A stretch of 64,000 nucleotides of DNA from Bacillus sp. CH30_1T (GCF_008364765.1 NZ_VTUY01000004.1:442596-506595), one strand, 5' to 3'; counted from the first letter of the stretch, positions 8,279 to 16,792 are shown. The notes: generated by a model not told the origin, from the sequence alone. Program-made: numbers and translations.

Positions 8279-8926
8279 ATGGGGAATAAATTTAAAATAG
8301 TAGACCCAAAAATCCCTGCTCGTTTAGAGTTGGCAAATTTTCAAGATGTCTATTATGAAGAAGATCCATTCCTATCGAATTGTATTATCGAAAATGCCAG
8401 ACTGGACCACGAAGAGATCGATCAGCTCGTGATATCTAAAGTGATGCTTAAAAATGTCTCATTCGTCGGTGCATCATTCCCACGGATGGATATGACAGAT
8501 GTCGTTTTTGAAAACTGCGACCTGTCGAATGCAAAGTTTAACGAGGGAATCATACATCGGGTGACCTTCAAGGAATGCAAATTATTGGGTGTGAATTTTT
8601 CGGGGGCTAATTTAGGCAATGTCCGTTTTGAGGAGTGCTTGGCAAACATGAGTGACTTTGTTGAAGCACGATTAAAGCAGGTGATATTTACCCAGACGCT
8701 TTTACAAAATGCCAACTACTCTGACTGTGAACTCTTGAAAGTAAACTTTAATCAATGCGATCTTAATGAGATTGACTTCACCCAGACTGACCTTAAAGGA
8801 ATTGATATTAGTACCTGCAGGTTTACACGTATAAATGTAGCTCTTGAAAATCTTTCTGGTTGTGAAGTGTCACCTGAACAAGCAATCGGGTTTGCAAGCT
8901 TATTGGGATTGAAAGTAAAGGAGTAG
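8279..8926 (+). CDS. Pentapeptide-repeat protein, Qnr/YjbI-like
   Basis: A 215-residue protein built of A(D/N)LxX-type pentapeptide repeats from about residue 55 to 185 (for example FVGAS, FENCDLSNAKF, LLGVNFSGANLGNVRF, VNFNQCDLNEIDF). The right-handed quadrilateral beta-helix they form is DNA-like in shape. Length and the C-terminal helix (PEQAIGFASLLGLKV) resemble Qnr/MfpA proteins that protect DNA gyrase from quinolones, but repeat proteins are too plastic for a firm assignment. There is no signal peptide. GAGGTG lies before the ATG. Confidence 0.8.
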   Translation: MGNKFKIVDPKIPARLELANFQDVYYEEDPFLSNCIIENARLDHEEIDQLVISKVMLKNVSFVGASFPRMDMTDVVFENCDLSNAKFNEGIIHRVTFKECKLLGVNFSGANLGNVRFEECLANMSDFVEARLKQVIFTQTLLQNANYSDCELLKVNFNQCDLNEIDFTQTDLKGIDISTCRFTRINVALENLSGCEVSPEQAIGFASLLGLKVKE

Positions 8927-9079
8927 GCGTAAAGGAAAGCAGAGGTTGTTCAATCTGTCCGCATTTTTAAGTGCATCAGTGTAAAATCCATCAAATCCTA
9001 AAAAATGCATCAATTCATTCAAGCTGGCATATTCATGTAACAGGGCCCATTGCTTTCCAATTCGAAGGGGGAAAACAAC

Positions 9080-9424
9080 ATGAACATCTTCATCTGGGTT
9101 TTACAAGGGGTATTGGCCGGAATGTTTTTAATGGCAGCAATCGGAAAATTGACCGGATCGAGCTTGCATCGTGGTGTATTTGATCATTTACGTTTACCTC
9201 AATGGTTTCGGGTCGTCACTGGATTAGTGGAATTATCAGGTGCCGTACTATTGGTACTTGGTTATTGGAATGAAACGTACATTGGCCCTGGATCTCTCAT
9301 TCTTGGCGTCACAGCTTTCGGTGGAATGCTTGCCCATATTCGTGTGAAAGATGGATTCAAAGATACTTTTATGATTGTCCTCCTAGGTATCCTTTCATTT
9401 ATATTACTTTATTTGGTTAGGTAG
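9080..9424 (+). CDS. DoxX-family membrane protein
   Basis: A 114-residue protein with four membrane spans. The DoxX family hallmarks are visible: FLMAAIGKLTG after the first span, then FRVVTGLVELSGAVLLVLGYW, and LIHGVTAFGGMLAH-like in the third (read LILGVTAFGGMLAH). Family members act in membrane redox or quinone-linked processes in bacilli; the role here is unknown. The ATG at 9080 has AAGGGGG nine bases upstream. An in-frame codon at 9050 would add ten polar residues and lacks a ribosome site. Confidence 0.85.
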   Translation: MNIFIWVLQGVLAGMFLMAAIGKLTGSSLHRGVFDHLRLPQWFRVVTGLVELSGAVLLVLGYWNETYIGPGSLILGVTAFGGMLAHIRVKDGFKDTFMIVLLGILSFILLYLVR

Positions 9425-9478
9425 CGTTGATTTGCAAAATATACACTGAGATTTCATTCGAAGATATTGAAAATACGA

Positions 9479-9508
9479 AAGGAGTGGAAAACAACCCCAC
9501 TCCTTTTT
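9479..9508 (+). terminator. Terminator after doxX-like gene
   Basis: AAGGAGTGG (9479-9487) pairs with CCACTCCTT from 9497, followed by T4. Confidence 0.8.
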
Positions 9509-9595
9509 CTTTCGTTTCTTTACAGTAAGTGAAACTTTTACCAATTTCGTTTCGTACATCTTATTATGAGCTTTTGAGTTGGAGGAGGTTATTTA

Positions 9596-10507
9596 ATGAT
9601 CAAAGTTGAGAACATAAGCAAGCGATATGATTCGATTCAAGCCCTTGACGATATTCATTTAATTATTCCAGAAGGCTCTTGTTTTGGGCTGGTAGGACCC
9701 AATGGTGCAGGGAAATCGACACTTATGAAGATCTTATCCGGGGTTTTACAAAGTTTTGAGGGGGATATCATCGTCAACGGGCATTCTGTCATGAAAGAAA
9801 GATTAAAGGTAAAAAAGCTCATTGGATACATACCTCAAGATATCTGTCTGGAAGAAACCCTTACTGCCAAGGATAATTTAATGTATTTCGGAAGCCTTTA
9901 TGGACTTAAAGGCAAAGACCTTCAAGATCGTTGCGAAAAAGTGTTACAACAAATCGGTTTAAAAGAACGCGGGAAAGACAAAGTCATCACCTTTTCAGGA
10001 GGTATGAAGCGCCGATTGAATATTGGCTGTGCTTTACTGCATAATCCCTCCATTGTGATCATGGATGAACCTACCGTAGGAATCGATCCACAATCAAGAA
10101 ACTCGATTTTCTCTATCATTCAGGAGTTAAAGGAGAAGGGAAGTACAATCATCTATTCGAGTCACTACATGGAGGAAGTAGAGCAGCTATGTGACAGCAT
10201 CGGACTAATCGACAAGGGGACATTAGTCGAATGCGGAACAATGGAAGAACTGCAGCAGAAATATAATAAACCCTCATTGTTTATTTCCGGAGAAGGTTTA
10301 GATGAAGTCAGCTTATCCATACATGGGCAGGTCAAAGCCAAAGGAAATGGATTTCTTTTGCAAAGTGAATATCCTTTGACGACGCTGGAAGAACTGATTG
10401 TCGAGTTCCGCAATCAAAACATTATCCCAAGAAGGCTGGAGTTGTATCAGCCAAAACTGGAGGATATCTTTTTCGCTTTGACTGGAACACAACTGCGAGA
10501 TTCATAG
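9596..10507 (+). CDS. ABC exporter ATP-binding subunit
   Basis: A 303-residue ATPase of the ABC-2/CcmA-like drug or natamycin exporter type. Walker A is GPNGAGKST (34-42), signature FSGGMKRR, Walker B IVIMDEPTVGID and the switch histidine in YSSHYMEE. A C-terminal extension of about 80 residues is typical of the subfamily that pairs with ABC-2 permeases. The ATG is preceded by GGAGGAGG. It is the first gene of a two-gene operon with the permease nine to fifteen bases downstream. The substrate is unknown. Confidence 0.92.
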   Translation: MIKVENISKRYDSIQALDDIHLIIPEGSCFGLVGPNGAGKSTLMKILSGVLQSFEGDIIVNGHSVMKERLKVKKLIGYIPQDICLEETLTAKDNLMYFGSLYGLKGKDLQDRCEKVLQQIGLKERGKDKVITFSGGMKRRLNIGCALLHNPSIVIMDEPTVGIDPQSRNSIFSIIQELKEKGSTIIYSSHYMEEVEQLCDSIGLIDKGTLVECGTMEELQQKYNKPSLFISGEGLDEVSLSIHGQVKAKGNGFLLQSEYPLTTLEELIVEFRNQNIIPRRLELYQPKLEDIFFALTGTQLRDS

Positions 10508-10522
10508 AAAGGGAGGATGAGC

Positions 10523-11266
10523 ATGTGGGCTATTGCACGGACGGAATTAAAGAAAAATATTCAGGATAAAGGGTTATGGTTTTGGACGTTTATCTTACCA
10601 ATCGTATTTATTATCGCTTTTGTCTTCATTTTTTCAGGGGATGATAATACAAGTTATAAGGAAGTAGTTACACAAATCATTCCCGGCTACACGATTATGT
10701 TTGCCTTTTATATCATGATCTCCATGGTGATTGCATTTGTTAAGGACAGAGATAAGGGCATGGTGTCCCGTATCGCAAGTACCCCATTACCGATCAGAGA
10801 CTATTTTATAGGAAAATGGATCCCATTTTTGTTAATTGTGCTGATCCAAGTGGCAGTATTATTTGGTTTCGGTGTGGTTGTTTATGATCTGCCATTAGGA
10901 GATCCATTCGCATTGATCATGTTATCTTTGTCATTAGCATTTATTGTAACCGGATGGGGTATGGCACTCGCCGTATTGGTTAAAACGGAAAACATGGGGA
11001 TTGCGATGACTCAGATCATAGCCCTTGGTGGTGCTATGCTTGGGGGTTTATGGCTTCCAGTAGAACTAATGCCGAACTTCATGCAAACAATCAGCAAGGC
11101 ATTGCCTCAATACTGGGCTATCGAAGGTTACAAAGAAGTTATCCTTGCAAATGGCACAATAAAGGATGTTTTATTTAATATCGGCATTTTGCTTATCGCT
11201 GGATTAGCGGGTGGCTTCATTGCATTCGCTGCTTATCCACGATTCCTTCGTTTATCAAAGAATTGA
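10523..11266 (+). CDS. ABC-2 type exporter permease
   Basis: A 247-residue permease with six membrane spans and the ABC-2 signature around GTIKDVLFNIGILL after LPQYWAIEGYKEVI. The soluble loop after span 1 is short, as in CcmB/YadH-like exporters. The ATG at 10523 has GGGAGG at six-base spacing; the ATG at 10517 abuts the site and is unlikely. It partners the preceding ATPase. A GC-rich hairpin with a T-run follows. Confidence 0.9.
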   Translation: MWAIARTELKKNIQDKGLWFWTFILPIVFIIAFVFIFSGDDNTSYKEVVTQIIPGYTIMFAFYIMISMVIAFVKDRDKGMVSRIASTPLPIRDYFIGKWIPFLLIVLIQVAVLFGFGVVVYDLPLGDPFALIMLSLSLAFIVTGWGMALAVLVKTENMGIAMTQIIALGGAMLGGLWLPVELMPNFMQTISKALPQYWAIEGYKEVILANGTIKDVLFNIGILLIAGLAGGFIAFAAYPRFLRLSKN

Positions 11267-11287
11267 CGTGATAACAGTTTTTCTAGT

Positions 11288-11313
11288 GCTTCCGATTGGG
11301 GGAGCTTTTTTAT
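11288..11313 (+). terminator. Terminator of the ABC exporter operon
   Basis: GCTTCC (11288-11293) pairs, with G-T wobble, with GGGAGC, followed by T6. Confidence 0.65.
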
Positions 11314-11522
11314 TTTACAAATGACACTAGTCTAAATGGTAAATATGAGGTTCTCATAGAAAATAGTGGTATAATTCAATAGTCTGAAAATTGCATTCTA
11401 TATTTATCTGGTTTCTTGGAATCGTTCAATGTGATTAATAGAGAATGAATAATTTCAAGTATCGACAAGGTGTTGAGGACAATTAACAGGCTGGGTTCTG
11501 TAATATCGAAAGGGGAAAATAA

Positions 11523-11975
11523 ATGAATTTAAACAGTGTGAAAATAGTAGAAGTAAATAAAGCTAATTGGTACGATTGCTGTCAGCTGGAAATTTCCGAT
11601 GATCAAAAGGCATACATCGAGTCAAATGCAATATCGATAGCTCAATCAAAATTTGAACCTTCACTAAATCCCTTTGCCATCTATTATGAGGACAAAGTGG
11701 TGGGCTTTTTAATGTACAATACTGTGCCTGAAGAACTCGATGCTTTCTGGGTATACCGAATCATGGTGGATAAAAGTTATCAGGGTAAGGGTATTGGAAA
11801 AACTGCAACTGCCTTGATGATAGAAGGGATGATTGAAACCCTTAATGTCGATAAGATTGTAGTGGGGTATCATCCTGAAAATAAAGGGGCACACCATTTA
11901 TTTTCCAGTCTGGGATTTGTTGACCAGGGAGATAGATTCGGCAGGGAAATGGCTGTTGTGAAAACTTTGAAGTGA
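11523..11975 (+). CDS. GNAT acetyltransferase, spermidine/spermine acetyltransferase-like
   Basis: A 150-residue GNAT. The start (VKIVEVNKANWYDCCQLEIS), the central QAKYIES-type segment (QKAYIESNAISIAQS) and VVGFLMYNTVPEELDAFWVYRIMVD followed by QGKGIGKTA resemble the BltD/PaiA-type polyamine acetyltransferases of Bacillus. Motif B is PENKGAHHLFSSLGFV. If so it would N-acetylate polyamines, but other amines are possible. AAGGGG lies before the ATG. Confidence 0.85.
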   Translation: MNLNSVKIVEVNKANWYDCCQLEISDDQKAYIESNAISIAQSKFEPSLNPFAIYYEDKVVGFLMYNTVPEELDAFWVYRIMVDKSYQGKGIGKTATALMIEGMIETLNVDKIVVGYHPENKGAHHLFSSLGFVDQGDRFGREMAVVKTLK

Positions 11976-11991
11976 TAAGAAATAATACAGG

Positions 11992-12019
11992 AAAGGCCAA
12001 GTTTAGATAATTGGCCTTT
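11992..12019. terminator. Bidirectional terminator
   Basis: AAAGGCCAA (11992-12000) and TTGGCCTTT (12011-12019) separate two convergent genes. Confidence 0.75.
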
Positions 12020-12050
12020 GAGTATCCTGGGCTTGAAAACTAATCAACTA

Positions 12051-12536
12051 TCATATTATGTCCAACATTCCCCGAATCCTTTCTTTTGCTCCTTTACGCC
12101 ACTTCTTCACTGCAGAAATCGAAACATTCTCTACCTCTGCAATCTCACTTACCGTCAGCATGTGCATACATGTATAAAGCACCCATTTTCTCTGATTTTC
12201 AGTTAAGCCCTCACAGTAACTGTACAGTAATTCTTGTGCTAACCCATCATTCACTTTTTCATCCTCTACGATTTCAAAAAATTCCGCTTCTTTGAAAATA
12301 CTTTTCTCTTCATTCCGGTTTTCACTTGTTAATTGAGATAGTATTCTGCCGCGTACAAATGAATAAGCATATGCTGGGAAAGCCCCTTTTTCTGGATCAA
12401 AATTTTCATGTGCTTCCCAGAGTGCAATGAGACCAGTCTGATAATATTCATGCTTATTTTTGTATATGTGCAAAGAATGAATCACTTTATGAATCATTAA
12501 ATCATATTGCTTATAAAGCTCTTCAAATTTCTCCAA
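12051..12536 (-). CDS. Sigma-70-family RNA polymerase sigma factor
   Basis: A 161-residue protein with region 2 (YYQTGLIALWEAHENFDPEK then AFPAYAYSFVRGRIL, residues about 31-66) and region 4 (LTENQRKWVLYTCMHMLTVSEIAEVENVSISAVKKWRKGAKERI, residues about 112-155). It lacks regions 1.2 and 3. Such short factors in Bacillus include phage-like or YlaC/SigO-like types; the target promoters are unknown. The start is TTG at 12536 with AAGGA eight bases upstream. The opposite gene at 12859 is divergent and could be a partner, but this is only positional. Confidence 0.85.
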   Translation of the reverse strand: MEKFEELYKQYDLMIHKVIHSLHIYKNKHEYYQTGLIALWEAHENFDPEKGAFPAYAYSFVRGRILSQLTSENRNEEKSIFKEAEFFEIVEDEKVNDGLAQELLYSYCEGLTENQRKWVLYTCMHMLTVSEIAEVENVSISAVKKWRKGAKERIRGMLDII

Positions 12537-12858
12537 CTCAGATTCCTTCTGATTGGCGCGCCTCTCTTTGTATTCCCGGGTAGCTTAACCATACAAAGAA
12601 AAAGGGAGGGGAACAAAAGGAGTAAGCGTACGTAAACCTGAAGTAAACACAGAGTAAATAATGGAGGTGTATTCCTCTTTTTCTCATTAAAAACGCATTG
12701 TTTACCTGAATTATCATCGTTAAATATGGAAATGCGAATCAACATTGTCTCATTATTCAAGATTTATTACTTTAAGGACATATTAAGGTAGATTCGTTTA
12801 CCATATTAGATCTTAAGGCAATACTAGGAGTACGAAGTGATGCAAAGGAGGGACTAAC
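12537..12858. other. Divergent promoter region
   Basis: About 320 bp between the sigma factor and the helical protein. CTTTGTAT (12573-12580) and ATACAAAG (12591-12598) form an inverted repeat with an odd GC-rich interior (ends GGCGCGCC upstream). A minus-strand frame over 12497-12760 lacks coding character and overlaps the sigma gene. I identify no specific promoter. Confidence 0.35.
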
Positions 12859-13158
12859 ATGCCAAGGAAAGATGAAACCTCAACTGAACAAAAAGGTGAA
12901 CTGGTACAGGAAAGAGAGAAAAACGAGATGCTTGAACGAATGTTAGCAGCTGTTCTGAACTATTTATCCGATGATGAAATAGAAGAGATTGACCTTGAAT
13001 ATCTCCTGACAAATACAAAAGATCTTAGACAATGGTGGGATCAGTACAGGGAAAAAAACAAAAAGCAGGTTGAGGATGAAATCAAAAAGTCTTTGAGCAA
13101 GTTGAGTCTTGAAGAACTAGAAAGTATTAGGGAACAAATAAAGGAAAAGAATGGCTAA
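12859..13158 (+). CDS. Helical hypothetical protein, 99 aa
   Basis: I do not recognise a family. The protein is highly charged, begins with a disordered acidic/basic segment (residues 1-25) and continues with predicted helices (LERMLAAVLNYLSDDE; KQVEDEIKKSLSKLSLEELESIREQ), probably coiled-coil. GGAGGGA precedes the ATG. It is divergent from the short sigma factor. An acidic helical partner next to a sigma factor could be a cofactor or anti-sigma, but this is inference from position alone. Confidence 0.75.
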   Translation: MPRKDETSTEQKGELVQEREKNEMLERMLAAVLNYLSDDEIEEIDLEYLLTNTKDLRQWWDQYREKNKKQVEDEIKKSLSKLSLEELESIREQIKEKNG

Positions 13159-13178
13159 GTCATTGATGACTTAGCCAT
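13151..13178 (+). terminator. Terminator overlapping the stop codon
   Basis: ATGGCTAAGTCA (13151-13162) pairs with TGACTTAGCCAT (13167-13178) around a TTGA loop, followed by TTTT. The left arm includes the last codons and stop of the preceding gene. Confidence 0.85.
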
Positions 13179-13426
13179 TTTATGTAGAATTTTTTAATAT
13201 AAAACAATCCCATACTACCTTAGATTAAAGAAGTCCAAAGTTAGCTTTCTAAATTTTGAGTTATTCATAATATTATTATGTATACTAAAAGTTGTTTATT
13301 AAGGAATTGATCGAATAGAAGGTGAATGGATAATGAAATGTTTTTTAAGGGGTACAAGCATTGGATTAACTAGCTTATTAGGTGATTTATGTTAAAATAG
13401 AAAGAGATTTATAGGAGGGAATAATC

Positions 13427-13630
13427 ATTCTTCATTGGTATCTAACCTCAGCTTTTGCATTAATCTTAATGGTATTCAACGCTATGATTGAAAAAAAATT
13501 ACGAAAATTATTTCATATTTCCAAAGAGGAAATGAATAAAAAAAAGGAATATGTATTAACGATTTCTACTATTGCATCTGCCATCACCATGTTAATCTTC
13601 ATGGTGATTCTTGAGCAACTTTCAATATAA
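13427..13630 (+). CDS. Small membrane protein, 67 aa, apparent ATT start
   Basis: A frame of 67 codons beginning ATT CTT CAT TGG and ending TAA at 13628. An excellent AGGAGGG sits exactly seven bases before the ATT. There is no ATG, GTG or TTG before codon 19, where the first membrane helix is already half over, so a later start would break it. The product has two membrane spans (WYLTSAFALILMVFNAMI; ISTIASAITMLIFMVIL) separated by a lysine-rich loop. The next small membrane-protein gene begins 14 bases after its stop, so they probably form an operon. The start may be a genuine rare ATT, as known for infC, or an ATG mutated by one base. Confidence 0.6.
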   Translation: MLHWYLTSAFALILMVFNAMIEKKLRKLFHISKEEMNKKKEYVLTISTIASAITMLIFMVILEQLSI

Positions 13631-13644
13631 GCAGAGGAGAATTT

Positions 13645-13800
13645 ATGACAAAATCATACGTTCTTTTTATAGGCGGATTATTTATATTTATGCTGGGTAT
13701 TTTCTTATCCATCCAGTGGATTGTTATTGGAACCTTGTTTAGTATCGCTGGTGGTTTAATAATGGGAAGCAGTTCATATTTTTTGGGAAGAAAACTGTAA
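13645..13800 (+). CDS. Small membrane protein, 51 aa
   Basis: An ATG start with AGAGGAGA six bases upstream. The product is nearly all hydrophobic with two spans (VLFIGGLFIFMLGIFLSIQW; LFSIAGGLIMGSSSYF) and ends GRKL. It is 14 bases downstream of another small membrane protein gene, with a clear terminator after it. No family recognised. Confidence 0.65.
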   Translation: MTKSYVLFIGGLFIFMLGIFLSIQWIVIGTLFSIAGGLIMGSSSYFLGRKL

Positions 13801-13837
13801 AAAGACGATAACACTAGTTAGTCATTTGATTGAGTAA

Positions 13838-13866
13838 GAAAAAACGCTCCGACTGAGCGTTTTTTC
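13838..13866. terminator. Bidirectional terminator
   Basis: AAAAAACGCTC and GAGCGTTTTTT around CGACT, between convergent genes. Confidence 0.9.
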
Positions 13867-13892
13867 TTCATTATAATTGGCAAAGCTTTAAT

Positions 13893-14954
13893 TCAAATCC
13901 CTTTAGTAATTTCTCGAAACAACTGATCTGCAATCGCCACAACCCTTACTGGCATTTGATTCACGATAACGGTCAAAAACATTTCACAGTCAGGATAATA
14001 AAGTGTCACTGATTCGTACCCATGTATCCCTCCCTGATGACCAATGGCTTGTCTTCCATCATCAAAGGTATATTGATGGAGCCCCAAGCCATAGGAGTGC
14101 TTCGGATCATCAGCTTCGAGGAATTGCATCATGTCATTCATCGATTCCTCAGATAATAGCTTGCCTGTAAGAAGGGCTTTCACAAACGTTTGAACTTCGA
14201 TAGGATTGGAAACAAGAGCACCTGCAGTCCATATAATCGATACGTTGAGATTCGTAATTTCTGATATTTCATCTGAAAGGTCTGTCAGGTCAGGAGTCGC
14301 TCTAGAGTATCCTGTCGCAAAAGGTTTTCTCAGATCATTCGTACTTGGAAAGTATGTCCTTTTCAATTGAAGTGGTTGGATGATCCATTGATCGAATAAG
14401 TATTCGATCGATTTTCCGGAGAGTTTTTCCGCTATCATTCCAAGCAGAATATAGCCTGAATTCGAGTAGTTAAATTCAGTACCCGGTTCAAATTCAAGGT
14501 CATTGGTGGCAATAAGTCTGATAAGGCTCTGTGGCGGGAATTCATCATGAAGGCTGGATACTGCGTGCTGGATACATTTTGTTCCTGCAACATCCATCCA
14601 TATATAGTCCTTCAATCCACTTCTATGTTGAAGCAATTGACGGACGGTTATATGAGTCCCGTCTTTCAAGATACCGGGTAAGAAGGAATCCACGGTTTGT
14701 TCAAGTGACACAATGCCTTCATCCTTCATTTTTAAAATAAGTGTGCTGATGAAGATCTTCGTAATGCTCCCGACCCGTAGATGATCATACGGGTCTAACT
14801 TTGCATCTGATGCGATATGACGAACCCCGGCTGCCATTGGATAGTCCTCTCCAGATGAATCTGTCAGGCATAATGAGATGCCAGGAAGTTGATATCTCTC
14901 ACGAAATGATCGGACGGTATCCTCAACCAATAGTCGATCTATCAAAAAAATCAT
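13893..14954 (-). CDS. Serine hydrolase, class C beta-lactamase / PBP4* fold
   Basis: A 353-residue protein of the beta-lactamase class C/DD-peptidase fold. The nucleophile motif SxxK is VGSITKIF (S63 and K66 approximately), the YxN motif is FNYSNSGY and the third motif is GHQGGIHGY. No signal peptide is visible, which is unusual for a cell-wall enzyme and suggests a cytosolic esterase or peptidase; members include D-aminopeptidases and EstB-type esterases. The start is uncertain: the ATG at 14954 is only a few bases from AAAGGATG, while a TTG at 14945 has better spacing. Three residues are at stake. Confidence 0.82.
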   Translation of the reverse strand: MIFLIDRLLVEDTVRSFRERYQLPGISLCLTDSSGEDYPMAAGVRHIASDAKLDPYDHLRVGSITKIFISTLILKMKDEGIVSLEQTVDSFLPGILKDGTHITVRQLLQHRSGLKDYIWMDVAGTKCIQHAVSSLHDEFPPQSLIRLIATNDLEFEPGTEFNYSNSGYILLGMIAEKLSGKSIEYLFDQWIIQPLQLKRTYFPSTNDLRKPFATGYSRATPDLTDLSDEISEITNLNVSIIWTAGALVSNPIEVQTFVKALLTGKLLSEESMNDMMQFLEADDPKHSYGLGLHQYTFDDGRQAIGHQGGIHGYESVTLYYPDCEMFLTVIVNQMPVRVVAIADQLFREITKGI

Positions 14955-15122
14955 CCTTTCGAGTTGGAATTAATCAAAGTGTATCAATGGTTCATCTTAA
15001 AGTACTCAGTCTGGAAACCGAGATCTCATCCTACTAAGGGAGAAATAGAAGATTCTGGCAGGATATGTGATGCCTTATATTGAAAGGTATTCTAGTAGTC
15101 TATAAAAAATGGAGGAAGCTAT

Positions 15123-15488
15123 ATGATCAAAAGTCCGATCAAAAACAAAGTGAACCTGGTTTTTATTCCTGTAAGTAACATTGAAAAGTCTAAAGAATGG
15201 TACTCTAAAATTCTCGGGATCGAAAAAGGAGAAGACCATTTCGATCATCTATTCGTAGCCGACATGGATGGTGCAGGTATGATTCTTGACACAATGCCCA
15301 TGTGGAAAGACGAAAATGGAAAACTACCCAGGCTGAACTTTCCGGCAATTCAATTTGCCACTGATGATATCTATGATTCCTATCAATTTATGCAAGAAAA
15401 TGGTGTCGAATTAGTAACTGATATTCAAAATGATCAATACTTTGTTTTTAAAGATCCTGACGGGAATGTGTTGATGGTTTGTAAATAG
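15123..15488 (+). CDS. VOC-family (glyoxalase/bleomycin-resistance fold) protein
   Basis: A 121-residue protein with two beta-alpha-beta-beta-beta modules: NLVFIPVSNIEKSKEWYSKILGIE at the start, and IQFATDDIYDSYQFMQENGVE then YFVFKDPDGNVLMVC at the end. FKDPDGN with a late metal-ligand position is typical of the vicinal oxygen chelate superfamily. The function within the superfamily (lyase, dioxygenase or drug binding) cannot be told. GGAGGA lies eight bases before the ATG. Confidence 0.87.
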   Translation: MIKSPIKNKVNLVFIPVSNIEKSKEWYSKILGIEKGEDHFDHLFVADMDGAGMILDTMPMWKDENGKLPRLNFPAIQFATDDIYDSYQFMQENGVELVTDIQNDQYFVFKDPDGNVLMVCK

Positions 15489-15504
15489 TCATCATTTAAT
15501 AGTT

Positions 15505-15527
15505 GGGAGACTTTTTTTAAGTCTCCC
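15505..15527 (+). terminator. Hairpin after the VOC gene
   Basis: GGGAGACTT (15505-15513) and AAGTCTCCC (15519-15527). The T-run lies in the loop rather than after the stem, so termination may be weak. Confidence 0.55.
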
Positions 15528-15575
15528 GTTAGTATACATATGAGAAATGAAAGCAATTAGAAGGAGAGATTATCC

Positions 15576-16031
15576 ATGCCCATCCGAAATTCAGCTAAAG
15601 CCCTCATTATAAGAGATGATAAAATCCTGCTCACTAAGAATAAAGACGGGAATGGATACTTTTATCTGTTTCCAGGTGGTGGCCAGGAACAAGGTGAGAC
15701 ACTTCATGAAGCTTTAAAAAGAGAATGTATCGAGGAAATCGGAAGGGAAGTGGAAGTAGGAGAACTCATACACATACGAGAGTATATCGGGCGAAACCAT
15801 GAACATGCTTCCTTTGATTATGACGTACATCAGATGGAGTTTTATTTTAGGTGTTCAATGTTCAATGAAATGGACAAAGATCCTGCTCCTACCAATCCAG
15901 ATAGTCATCAGGTAGGGGTCGAATGGATGGATTTGAATGAGTTAACGAATTGTAGATTATATCCTAAGAAAATCATTCATTATCTAAATAAAGACCTGGC
16001 TCCTGTAGTATATCTTGGAGACATCAACTAA
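15576..16031 (+). CDS. Nudix hydrolase
   Basis: A 151-residue protein. The Nudix box spans about residues 35-57: GGGQEQGETLHEALKREC followed by IEEIG, with every conserved residue of Gx5Ex7REUxEExGU present. It would cleave a nucleoside diphosphate linked to another moiety; the substrate is unknown. The start KALIIRDDKILLTKN is typical of the family. AGAAGGAGAG precedes the ATG. Confidence 0.92.
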   Translation: MPIRNSAKALIIRDDKILLTKNKDGNGYFYLFPGGGQEQGETLHEALKRECIEEIGREVEVGELIHIREYIGRNHEHASFDYDVHQMEFYFRCSMFNEMDKDPAPTNPDSHQVGVEWMDLNELTNCRLYPKKIIHYLNKDLAPVVYLGDIN

Positions 16032-16034
16032 TGT

Positions 16035-16064
16035 AACAAGCTCAGGGTACACTCTGAGCTTGTT
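16035..16064. terminator. Bidirectional terminator
   Basis: AACAAGCTCAG (16035-16045) and CTGAGCTTGTT (16054-16064) separate the Nudix gene from the convergent isochorismatase-type gene. Confidence 0.85.
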
Positions 16065-16069
16065 TCCAT

Positions 16070-16597
16070 TTAGAGATTATCCTTGATCCATTCCCCAGTC
16101 GTTATCGTATCCGCAAACCAGCGAAGCACTTCATTATGATGTGAGATAATTTGATCTGCAGAAATATTACTTTTATTAAAAGTAGAGTGTGCATCTGTTA
16201 ATAATGTCACCTTATAACCTAAACTAAATCCCCTTCTGCAAGTTGTATCTACACAGGCTTCGGTTTGAATACCTGAGAGGATCAAGTGCTCAATATGTAA
16301 GTTAGTTAATTGCTGATGAAGATTTGTTTGATAGAAGCTATCAGGTGTATTCTTATGTACAATGATATCCCCGCATTCAGGAGAAATAGCTTCATGAATG
16401 TTCCAGCTCTCTGATTCCTTCTCTAATGGACTGTTTTTCGGACCGACATGTTGAATATAAATGACTGGTATATCTTGTTTCTTTGCATATCCAATCACTC
16501 TTTTAACATTTTTTAAAAGTGTTTCTCCTCGATGAATCGGTGGTTCAATCGAGAACATTCCATTTTGCACATCAATGATCAGCAGTGCTTTCTTCAA
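16070..16597 (-). CDS. Isochorismatase-family cysteine hydrolase
   Basis: A 175-residue protein. The catalytic triad of the family is visible as Asp9 (LLIIDVQNGMF), a lysine near residue 82 (HKNTPDSFY) and the cysteine near 115 (GIQTEACVDTTCRRG). EACVxxT is the nicotinamidase/isochorismatase loop. The substrate is unknown; amide or N-carbamoyl hydrolysis is likely. It is downstream of a DUF1272 gene by 12 bases and forms an operon with it. Confidence 0.9.
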   Translation of the reverse strand: MKKALLIIDVQNGMFSIEPPIHRGETLLKNVKRVIGYAKKQDIPVIYIQHVGPKNSPLEKESESWNIHEAISPECGDIIVHKNTPDSFYQTNLHQQLTNLHIEHLILSGIQTEACVDTTCRRGFSLGYKVTLLTDAHSTFNKSNISADQIISHHNEVLRWFADTITTGEWIKDNL

Positions 16598-16609
16598 GCG
16601 ATTCCCTCC

Positions 16610-16792
16610 TTAATGCTCAATTCCCGTAGGTGGTTTCGGTCTTTTGACTAACTCTCCACTACAGTTCGGGCAGATAGAGTCATTTTTAGCTGTACAATCC
16701 TCACAAAAGGTACATTCATGCACACAGATATACGCGTCATACGTTAAAGTCCTCCGGCACGCCTGACAATCCGTCTTCATTTCTAATCCCAT
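16610..16792 (-). CDS. DUF1272 Cys-rich zinc-ribbon protein
   Basis: A 60-residue protein with four CxxC or CxC-type pairs (DCQAC, YICVHECTFCEDC, ICPNC) and the GELVKRPKPP tail, the DUF1272 pattern. It is a probable structural zinc protein of unknown role. AAAGGGAG lies six bases before the ATG. It is the first gene of a pair with the cysteine hydrolase. Confidence 0.88.
   Translation of the reverse strand: MGLEMKTDCQACRRTLTYDAYICVHECTFCEDCTAKNDSICPNCSGELVKRPKPPTGIEH

Noticed and set aside
12497-12760. Minus-strand open frame of 87 codons before the sigma factor
   Set aside because: It overlaps the sigma-factor start in another frame, has no ribosome site and its composition is that of translated AT-rich noncoding DNA.
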